From NCBI GenBank assembly GCA_032716605.1, contig CM064509.1, positions 48,257,302 through 48,321,301 of the forward strand: DNA of 64,000 nt, in the 5' to 3' direction. Shown piece after piece: positions 55,654-64,000 of this stretch. Source of the stretch: Paralithodes platypus (taxonomy: Eukaryota > Arthropoda > Malacostraca > Decapoda > Lithodidae). The position numbers were made by a program, and so were the translations under genes. How positions within the stretch are numbered: the stretch's first letter is position 1; each line of letters opens with the position of its first letter. The notes under the pieces were generated by a model. It did no database searches. It was given only the letters and a program-made list of their open reading frames with translations, and had not been told where the DNA came from.

Positions 55654-57437
55654 TGTTACGCTGGCCAGCTTGCCACAATGCACTCGTAACTCGCTAGCGC
55701 TCGCCAGGGCAGTGAAATGGGCTACAATAATCATAGAATGATGTTCTTTCTTTCATAGAGTTCATGTTGTCACAGACAGATCAGTGGTGATCTTTATTCT
55801 TGTCTGTGACACTTGGAAGTATTTTATATCATTGATAGAATATAAGATGCATTGTGTGAAGTTAAGGAGAAAGAGCGAGGTGGTAGTATGTGCGTGTGTA
55901 TGTACGTGTGCCTCCCTCGCTCGGAGGAGTTTCCCACGCTTGTGATTGGTCGGCGGGCCTGACACGTCATATGACGCCTGCTCCTCATGACGTAGTCGTC
56001 TGTGATTGGGTGCTGCTGCCTTTGTTAGTGCTGGGGGGGCTCCTGCCCACGTTTCTGCTGCAGAGCTTGGCACAGCGTGCTTGGTCCTACATGTCCTTTG
56101 CAATCTGTCCCCCAATCTAACCCCTGTACTACTTTCTCTCTCTCTGAACTTCATCTTTTTCATACTTCTCTCTTTATTCAATTACTTATCCCTTCTGGTT
56201 CTGCATACGACTTCCATAGTCGGCCAGTCGTATTACCAGCACCAGTTCTCCATATATGTTTGCACTAGTTTTAGGGATTAGTAGAGTCATAGTCATATGG
56301 TAGCCTAGTGTTGGGGTGCTTCTAATTATTGAGCTGTTCTTTCCCATTATTTAATGCTAGACAGTGGAAGGTATCTTTGGTCGTTGTCTGAGTTATGTAT
56401 GTGGCAAGTCAGAGCCTGTACAACATCGACGAAGCTAGCTAGCCTGTAACCCTTGTGCATATTATCCTTTGCGAGTGTAGCAGTATACAGGTGAAGGGCT
56501 TTTGCCTACACTTACCTGTATGCTTGCTACCTCATTGTGTTGACCTTTGTGGAGCGCCAGGGCAAGACCAGATACTAGAGATCTGGACTTACCAAGAGAG
56601 CCTCCAAGTCACTTAAGTAACATAAGGGAAATCTGTTCAAGGGGAGACAGTAGGCTACGAGCATGCTTGCGCTCTGCCTAGTTTCCTAGTACCTTTTATG
56701 CCACTGCTAGACTTTATTAGTGAGAAAGACAGCATTGTGTTTATTAACTTTCATTGTGTATGCTTTAGGAATTATTCACGCCTTATTTTAGCCTAGGTTG
56801 ATGCATAGTGCACAACCCAGTTTGGCTGTTACGTTGGCTAAGGAAGTACTGTTTTTGAGTGGCTATTATTAGTGCTGTCACAGAGTTGTTTCACTCCCTT
56901 GTTATATATATGTATCATGCTTATTGGTGTATTTAAGATACACGCTTTGGTGTCCTGCCCCTGCATTAGTTCTGTTCTATATTAACGAGCATCTTAGAGC
57001 ATCAGACCTTTTCAGAAGATTCCATATCTGTTTGCTGTAGGACTAGACTTCCAGTGTTTTCATAGAGCATTGAAGAGTTTTGTGTTGAGTACAGACTCAC
57101 ACTAAAGTTAACGAAAGCACATATTCCTTTATTAATTCTTATGATAGTTTATTCAAGCATTGTTATTACTTTAGAGCATTTTCGTAACGTAAGTACTATT
57201 GTTGTGAGTTGGCTTTGCCGTCATCGGAAAGCCTTTGTAGAAGTGCACTAAAACCCAGTTAATTGATACCCCGTTATCCAGTAGATTAACTTTGGAGGAT
57301 TTTAAGTGTTTTTGTTCACCGGCGTAATAGTTCGAGGGTTTGAAATTTAGCGTACCGTTGTAAGTTGTTGCAGATATAGCCTATCAACTAGTCCATTATT
57401 AAGTGCCCTTGTTTATTTCGTAGTGCCGGTCGTAACA
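55654..57437 (+). repeat. 3' LTR
   Basis: 1784 bp, TGTTACGCTGGCC to CGTAACA, preceded by a short purine tract (GGGCGGGG) that would serve as polypurine tract. It lacks the MITE of the 5' LTR and is otherwise nearly identical. Short frames within it are spurious. Confidence 0.93.
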
Positions 57438-57919
57438 ACTACTACCTCTTCATCTTCATTTCTTCTCTTTCTTCTCCTCCTCCTCCTTCTTCTTCTTAGC
57501 ATTTGACTGTACCTTAATGTTTCTTCTCCCCTCTTCCATTCTCACGTTCATCAGGCCTAGAGATGGAACGAATGTAAATTTTCCATATTTGCGAATGCGA
57601 ATGCGAATTTTTAGTTGTAAAATTCGCGAATGCAAATGCGAACTGCGAATATTTCAATCCTTATTCCATCCTTCAATAATATAGCCTAATCAATATCTGG
57701 TACTAAATACGAAATCAGTGAGGAAATATGATGGCATGTTCTTTATTGGCATTCTATTACATTGGATATGTCTAAAATGTCAATATTGTGACGGTTCAAC
57801 TGTCCAGGTCCAGCACACGTTCGGTTACCGGACAGTGATGCCATTGTAGCTAGTTTTCCTCTAAATCTAGCATATCTAAACAGCAATCTAGCGGAAGATT
57901 GTTTACAAATTTGTTTCTA

Positions 57920-58308
57920 TTAAGGGGGGGTCACCTGTTTTTGTTGTTCTCTTTCTCTCCTTTTTTCTCTTTCTCTGGCTTGTATCGATTCAACCCCATT
58001 CAGCCAACTGTTTTAAGACGTTTATGCCCATCCAGGTGTCCATTTTGTTCTTGGCGAGCGATAGCGAGCCAGCAATGTATGGAGAAATCCGGCTTCGCCG
58101 GAGACATTTTCTATCGAGAAAGATACAAATTTAGCTTGCTGTCAAAACAAAAATATATATATGCTGGCTCGCTACCGCTCGCCAAGAAAATGTTGACTCC
58201 TGGATGGGGGTAAACGTCTTCAAACAGTAGGTTGAAAGGGGCCAAATGGATACAAGCCAAACAGAGAGGGAGAGAAAGAGAAAACAAAAGCGAGGTGGGC
58301 TCCCTTAA
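57920..58308. mobile_element. TTAA-flanked fold-back element (389 bp)
   Basis: TTAA at 57920 and 58305. The two halves are inverted copies of about 145 bp each (left CTTGGCGAGCGATAGCGAGCC, right its complement GGCTCGCTACCGCTCGCCAAG), leaving a short central loop. The termini start GGGGG/GGGAG rather than CCY, so the superfamily is unclear. Confidence 0.75.
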
Positions 58309-58824
58309 TTAATCAAATTTTGTATCAACCACCAATCACATTTACAAATATGAAATGTATTATATAACGTCAATAATAATTGTCCCTGTTGGGCTTTCAA
58401 ATCCAAACTAGCCTACTGGGATATATTGAATTTATCCCAGTTTAAGGGTTTGGAGAGATCAGATAAATTAATTTAGCAGGAATGTAAGTGACAACACTGT
58501 TGCTTAATCATCTCCACCTCACTGCATCAGTAGGTTTTCACACTCTATAGCGGTGACCGTGCTCCTGGCTTCTTCAGCACGTTTGATTAATCTTTGGCTA
58601 GACAAAATGGTGACAAAAAGAAGGTGAACTCTTCAGAAAGTGGCAGTAGTGATGAAAGTACACGGTCATAGCAGGGAGTGTGACATTACTCGAGAGACAG
58701 TATAACTGAAAAATACTTGAACATTTTGAAATCTAGATATTTAATATAAGGTAAGTTATGTATACACTGTATTTGGTACGTTTAGGAATAATTTGGTAAT
58801 TTTCACTGGTTCGATCTGGTACTA

Positions 58825-59136
58825 TTAACTCCCTCAGACATATATGACGCGATCGCGTCATATGGACTAGTGAACCAAAAACTCATATGATGCGATCGCG
58901 TCATATGGACTTATCTCCATGCCTCTATAATAAGTTATATGACGCACTAGCGTCATATGGAGCTCAGTAAGTCCGATAAGTTACCTTACGATAAAACCGT
59001 TGGTGGCAACCTCAGCCACCTTCGATAATTCTAACGGCCGCAGTGTTGTTGTGAGTGTAGTGCGAGGCAGTGGCAATGATCCCGGAGCTCCCGCCTCCTC
59101 GGACTTATTGGAACATAATATGTCTGAAGGAGTTAA
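58825..59136. mobile_element. TTAA-flanked MITE with internal palindromes
   Basis: TTAA at 58825 and 59133. Termini TTAACTCCCTCAGACATAT and, on the complement, TTAACTCCTTCAGACATAT are nearly perfect inverted repeats. The left half holds three copies of a palindrome centred on GACGCGATCGCGTC (58847, 58891 and a GACGCACTAGCGTC variant at 58941). Non-coding. Confidence 0.8.
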
Positions 59137-59623
59137 ATAAAGTTAAGTGGCAACACTGCTCAGTCCTCCTTCATTCCACTCTAGTGGCCACAACGCACAT
59201 CTACACTTTTATTTATTTGTTTGTGTTAACTTTAAAAATGTATATTATATATTTTTGTTTTGTATTTTCCATTGGTTTCGTGAAAATATTTGCATATTCG
59301 CACATGTGAATGCGGAAGCAAATATTCGGTCTATCTCTAACACTTACCATTTCTTAGGAATTATTTGTCATAGTTTTATTTTAACTTTTTCAGGAACACT
59401 GTGTCCTCTTTTCATTTTTGAGAGCATTAGATAATTTGATTTAGCTTTGGAAGCACTTCTTGCTATCAAAGGGATAAAAGACAGACCATATGTCACTTAT
59501 TATCCCCTTTTCTCCTACATATCCTTTCAAAGTTTATTTAAATCGTTTAATAATAGCCAGAAGAAACTGAAAATATGTGTCAAAATAAATTGAAAGGAAT
59601 TATAGTTTCAACAACTCATATTA

Positions 59624-60645
59624 ATCTAGCTATATTTTGTGTATTATGATGCTGTAATGACAATCTAGCTATATTTGGTGTATTATGATGCTTTAATGAC
59701 AATACAGCTATATTTTGTGTATTATGATGCTTTAATGACAATCTAGCTATATTTGGTGTATTATGATGCTTTAATGACAATCTAGCTATATTTTGTGTAT
59801 TATGATGCTTTAATGACAATCTAGCTATATTTTGTGTATTATGATGCTTTAATGACAATCTAGCTATATTTTGTGTATTATGATGCTTTAATGACAATCT
59901 AGCTATATTTTGTGTATTATGATGCTTTAATGACAATCTAGCTATATTTTGTGTTTTATGATGCTTTAATGACAATCTAGCTATATTTTGTGTATTATGA
60001 TGCTTTAATGACAATCTAGCTATATTTTGTGTATTATGATGCTTTAATGACAATCTAGCTATATTTTGTGTATTATGATGCTTTAATGACAATCTAGCTA
60101 TATTTTGTGTATTATGATGCTTTAATGACAATCTAGCTATATTTTGTGTATTATGATGCTTTAATGACAATCTAGCTATATTTTGTGTATTATGATGCTT
60201 TAATGACAATCTAGCTATATTTTGTGTATTATGATGCTTTAATGACAATCTAGCTATATTTTGGTATTATGATGCTTTAATGACAATCTAGCTATATTTT
60301 GTGTATTATGATGCTTTAATGACAATCTAGCTATATTTTGTGTATTATGATGCTTTAATGACAATCTAGCTATATTTTGTGTATTATGATGCTTTAATGA
60401 CAATCTAGCTATATTTTGTGTATTATGATGTTTTAATGACAATCTAGCTATATTTTGTGTATTATGATGCTTTAATGACAATCTAGCTATATGTTGTGTA
60501 TTATGATGCTTTAATGACAATCTAGCTATATTTTGTGTATTATGATGCTTTAATGACAATCTAGCTATATTTTGTGTATTATGATGCTTTAATGACAATC
60601 TAGCTATATTTTGTGTATTATGATGCTTTAATGACAATCGAAATA
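59624..60645. repeat. 39 bp tandem array, ~26 copies
   Basis: The unit contains TTTAATGACAATCTAGCTAT and ATTTTGTGTATTATGATGC, with very few substitutions. One unit near 60261 lacks a base, splitting the spurious minus-strand frame (a 13-residue period, SLKHHNTQNIARL) into two. Confidence 0.97.
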
Positions 60646-60702
60646 GTGGTGTTAAGTCACATAATTAAAGTTGAGTTTCTTATAAAAAAAAAAAAATCTA
60701 TG

Positions 60703-61510
60703 TTAATGAGGGAGACAAAAGGCATAACTGCCTGCAGCGAGTGCCTCCCCCAGATTTCAAAGAGTGACAGGGCCGAAATCAAGGGACGTTCGAGCTAAAA
60801 TGCTTGGACACACGGAGTTTGAAGCAATTTAAGTCATAGGAAAAGGGAAAGACTGATTCTGGGAGAGAGTTCCAGAGCTCAGCAGTTGAATAAATGAAAG
60901 TCTGAGAATAGCGTTTCACTCTTGGGTTGGAGAGTTGCACAGAGAAGGGGTGGGATTGTGATGCAAGGCGGGTACTACGTACCCTACGTAGAGGAGGTGG
61001 TATACACTGTAAAAGCTCTGAGGAACACTGATTATTGTAGTAGCGATAGAATAGTGAGAGAGATGCAACATTGCGGCGACGAGAAAGAGATTGCAGAGAA
61101 TTAGTGAGTGGACGGGAGTTAATGATACGAAAAGCTTTCCTTTCTACTTTATCTAGGAGTGCGGTGTGAGAGGATCCTCCCCACATATATGAACAATACT
61201 CCATACAAGGACGCACTGTGCCTCTGTACAGAGCAAGTAGCTGAGCAGCGGTAAAGAACCCTTGAGGCGGTTGAGCACACCCAGCTTCTGGGAGGCTGCC
61301 TTAGCGAGACTGGTAATATGGTCTTTCCAAGTGAGAGCAGAAGAAAAAGAGACACCAAGAACATTGAGGGAAGATGAAAAGTTGATTTTTGTATTGTTGA
61401 AGAATAAGGGATAGTCCTCTGGAGGTTCCTGATGGGTAGTAAGGTGGATAAATTGAGCTTTGGAAGCATTAAATGTAACAATGTTTTCTCTACCCCAATT
61501 GGAAATATTG
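60703..61510 (-). pseudogene. 5'-truncated LINE tail (same family as 36 and 40 kb)
   Basis: Minus strand. SNWGRENIVTFNASKAQFIH, LGVSFSSALTWKDHITSLAK and ASQKLGVLNRL are followed, after frame changes near 61150-61216, by RPCMEYCSYMWGGSSHTALL, ERKAFRIINSRPLTNSLQSL and SNPRVKRYSQTFIYSTAELW. It ends at about 60703 beside a poly-A/T run. The C-terminal frame (60779-61216) is intact for 145 codons. Confidence 0.75.
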
Positions 61511-62251
61511 GAAAACATGTAGGCTATTGGGTAAATATATAATGCAACATAAACAAATATTTGACGTAACATTGGAATTTGTGTTTTATAAACAACTTAA
61601 AATATTACCAGATGAGTCACTCAATACCAGTTTGTACATTTATGTGTTTGTCCATCTAACTTCGAGTTTGCCTTTGAACAATATATATATATATACAGTA
61701 TGTTTGTTTGTTTTTTCCTCGAAAAAAGATGCCTCAATTAATTGGTATTGGCAATAAAAGGGAACATACAATAAATCTTTCTAGTATGAAATCCTTGGAA
61801 CCAGCATTGTATGAACTTACAGTATATTCAATCATTATGAACCTCTTGGGTATCCAGCAAGTGTCACTATGAGATACTAGGGGGAATATTGTGGTCGGAA
61901 AATTCACAAGTTAACAAGTTTATTAAAAATCGTCCTAATCATTTTGAGAGAATGGGCATGCACATAAACTAAAAGCACAATGACAATCACACAGTTTCTG
62001 CAAAGCTCTTCTATTAATTGGTGTACAGTGAAAATTAAGTTATTGGTATATGTGAAGGCGTAGGCGTATTAGCTTCGTTACTGTAGCAGCGGTTTTTAAT
62101 TATGGCTTTGTTGTTAGCTGTATTAAACTATTTTTGCTAGTAGTAATATTTAGACTGTTATTGATGTTGTTTTTGTTGTTGATAATGGTGGTGCTGGTGA
62201 TACGTTGTTGTCCTTCGTGCGGATATGGTGTTGTCGCCATAGGTATTATTG
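61511..62251. other. Stretch without recognisable gene
   Basis: AT-rich DNA with a short (TA)n at 61680. No supported gene. Confidence 0.55.
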
Positions 62252-62467
62252 CTATAGTCTATTCGCTGTAAGTAGGCAAGAAATCATGACCTCTATCCTC
62301 TGTAACTCAAAAAGGGCAAGAGTAAATTGGCTGTAAATTTCCACATCTATTCTTGACTGACTCTTCCCAAATGGTAGAAATATTAGTTCGATTACTCTAG
62401 TCGTTTTTTAGTTACAGAGATTAGAAGTCATGAGTTATCGCCTACTTACAGCGAATAGACTATAGTT
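62252..62467. mobile_element. Small fold-back MITE (~215 bp)
   Basis: CTATAGTCTATTCGCTGTAA at 62253 is mirrored by TTACAGCGAATAGACTATAG ending near 62465. Inverted similarity extends about 70 bp (CATGACCTCTA against TAGAAGTCATG). TATAG at both outer edges may include a TA target. Non-coding. Confidence 0.75.
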
Positions 62468-62639
62468 TTGTTGGGAGTGGCTGTGATAGTTGTTAAGTGA
62501 CATAATATTTACGCAATTTGTTTTAGATTATGTCAGAAAGAACATAAATAATATACTTACTTATTTATCTTTCTGCAAATGAATTGTGTTAAATCGTATG
62601 TGAATTATATATATATCCATATAGTACGCTGGTCTAAGT

Positions 62640-63178
62640 GTGTGTTAATTTATGTGTGTTACGTAAGAGAGTGATGTTTGAATATTAAACTAGGTGTGTT
62701 AGTGGGAATTGTTAAATTATGTGTGTTACGTAGGTGAATGATGTTTGAATATTAAACTAGGTGTGTTAGTGGGAATTGATAAATTATGTGTGTTACGTAG
62801 GTGAATGATGTTTGAATATTAAACTAGGTGTGTTAGTGGGAATTGTTAAATTATGTGTGTTACGTAGGTGAATGATGTTTGAATATTAAACTAGGTGTGT
62901 TAGTGGGAATTGTTAAATTATGTGTGTTACGTAGGTGAATGATGTTTGAATATTAAACTAGGTGTGTTAGTGGAATTGTTAAATTATGTGTGTTACGTAG
63001 GTGAATGATGTTTGAATATTAACTAGGTGTGTTAGTGGGAATTGTTAAATTATGTGTGTTACGTAGGTGAATGATGTTTGAATATTAAACTAGGTGTGTT
63101 AGTGGGAATTGTTAAATTATGTGTGTTACGTAGGTGAATGATGTTTGAATGTTAAACTAGGAGTGTTAGTGGGAATTG
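62640..63178. repeat. 67 bp tandem array, ~8 copies
   Basis: The unit includes TTATGTGTGTTACGTAGGTG and AATATTAAACTAGGTGTGTT. It ends in a GGGAATTGCGATGCTG variant. Confidence 0.95.
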
Positions 63179-63479
63179 CGATGCTGCATTTTAAGAGGCG
63201 GTATTCAAGGTATTAGGTCACCTCTCTCTTCCTGTCCCCTCCCCCCCCCCCCCCCACACACACTCTCTCTTTCTCTCTCTGGGTCTGTTTGGGTGCTTAC
63301 GTATATGCTCAATACAAAATACTTGTCACTCCCAATTATAGAATGGCATATTAAACGTGATACCTATGTCGACTTGCATCGGCCTAAGTTCTAAATATCC
63401 ATTCATGTAGTTGACAATAATATCCTGATGCTGGATATATACCTTATCTTGTAAGGCATAATATATAAAGCTTTATAAG

Positions 63480-63730
63480 GTATTCTGAGGTCGTGAATTA
63501 GTGGTATTAAATTCTAGCAGTCAAGCTTGACTGACCAGGTTCGAATCCTCGTCGGGTCATAGCATTTTGTTAAGTACAGTTGGAAAGATTTCCAGCTGTC
63601 AGGGATATGATTAAATTATGCTCGTTTTCACTATATGTATTATTATTTTGACTCATGGCCCAGCGAGGGTTCGAACCCAGGCCAGTAGTGCAGCACCCCA
63701 GCACCTAACCGACTAGACCACCGAGGAGCT
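63480..63730. other. Two convergent tRNA-like (SINE-like) sequences
   Basis: On the plus strand (63487-63562) GTGAATTAGTGGTATTAAAT and GACCAGGTTCGAATCCTCG resemble A and B boxes. On the minus strand (63727-63655) GGTGGTCTAGTCGGTTAGG and CCTGGGTTCGAACCCTCG do the same. Acceptor stems do not pair. These look like SINE heads. Confidence 0.5.
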
Positions 63731-63883
63731 TAAACGTAATGGCTTCATTTGGAATTATATCCCATCCACCACCACCCGATCCGAATCGTGATCACATAGC
63801 TAGATACCATACACACAAACACCTCACACACAAACGCTAGCAACTAAGTACTAGAGAAGGATACAAGTAATCTAGGGCAAATT

Positions 63884-63990
63884 GAATGTTAAACTAGGTG
63901 TGTTAGTGGGAATTGTTAAATGATGTGTGTTACGTAAGTGAGTGATGTTTGAATGTTAAACTAAATGTGTTAGTGGGAATTGCGATGCTG
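63884..63990. repeat. 67 bp tandem array, second block (~1.6 units)
   Basis: Two more copies of the 62640 unit, again ending GGGAATTGCGATGCTG. The two blocks may once have been one array, or were duplicated. Confidence 0.9.
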
Positions 63991-64000
63991 ATATATACGA

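Larger units (their letters stand above)
48499..57437 (+). mobile_element. Gypsy-type LTR retrotransposon, internally deleted
   Basis: Two LTRs (48499-50797 and 55654-57437) flank gag, protease and partial RT on the plus strand. The LTRs are very similar, suggesting a relatively recent insertion. The internal region lacks most of RT/RNase H and essentially all of integrase, so the copy is non-autonomous. The flanks (TATTA before, ACTAC after) show no matching target duplication. Confidence 0.88.
57558..59339. mobile_element. hAT-like non-autonomous element
   Basis: Left end TAGAGATGGAACGAATG. The right end complement is TAGAGATAGACCGAATATTTGC. Subterminal GCGAATGCGAATGCGAAT repeats occur near both ends. 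TAGAGATGG-type termini are common in hAT elements. No transposase is present. The 8 bp flanks (ATCAGGCC and ACACTTAC) do not match, so insertion is not confirmed by a target duplication. Two TTAA elements are nested inside. Confidence 0.5.

Noticed and set aside
59624..60645. CRISPR-like regular repeats
   Set aside because: Units are head-to-tail with no unique spacers, and the genome is eukaryotic. It is a minisatellite.

Overview
This window is eukaryotic, repeat-dominated intergenic DNA from an animal. An arthropod, most likely a decapod crustacean, fits best. The evidence for that is indirect. It includes dense (TA)n, (CT)n and (GT)n microsatellites. It also includes several Penelope-like elements, RTE-, jockey- and CR1-like LINEs of a type I recall being abundant in crab genome data, and many TTAA-flanked miniature transposons. 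I found no convincing host gene with exons. Almost every long open frame belongs to a transposable element or is a by-product of a tandem repeat.

Layout. 1-1260 is a near-identical direct copy of 7096-8357 and ends at a 100-N gap. A CR1/jockey-like LINE tail lies at 1420-2049. 2050-6000 is AT-rich with no recognisable gene. 6002-15803 is the most interesting unit: a ~9.8 kb element with ~700 bp terminal inverted repeats. It surrounds a decayed gene (8971-12650) of a multi-copy, apparently uncharacterised protein family that ends in a tesmin/CXC-like cysteine motif. Its left arm holds a ~1.9 kb Tc1/mariner-like element, which itself holds a TTAA-flanked MITE. Its right arm holds two RTE insertions, and its gene holds a fold-back MITE. 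16.3-19.9 kb is degenerate ATC/GAT microsatellite plus a ~30 bp minisatellite. 21.8-22.35 kb is a 54 bp tandem array. 24.86-28.9 kb is a jockey-like LINE on the minus strand. 29.3-30.7 kb is a diverged satellite split by a ~0.9 kb TTAA element. 31-41 kb is a patchwork of 5'-truncated LINE copies and Penelope-like 3' ends, embedded in (TA)n. 42.7-43.3 kb is a 35/31 bp tandem array. 44.2-47.5 kb holds two Penelope-like elements with inverted termini. 48.5-57.4 kb is a complete-ended but internally deleted Gypsy-type LTR retrotransposon, hit twice by the same TTAA MITE. 57.6-59.3 kb is a hAT-like element with two nested TTAA elements. 59.6-60.65 kb is a 39 bp tandem array. 60.7-61.5 kb is another LINE tail. 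62.6-64 kb is a 67 bp tandem array interrupted by tRNA-like sequence.

Nothing here acts as a pathway. The window is best read as a stratigraphy of nested insertions. The clearest dating evidence is the two LTRs: the 3' LTR is an exact empty site for the MITE present in the 5' LTR, so that TTAA family moved after the retrotransposon integrated.
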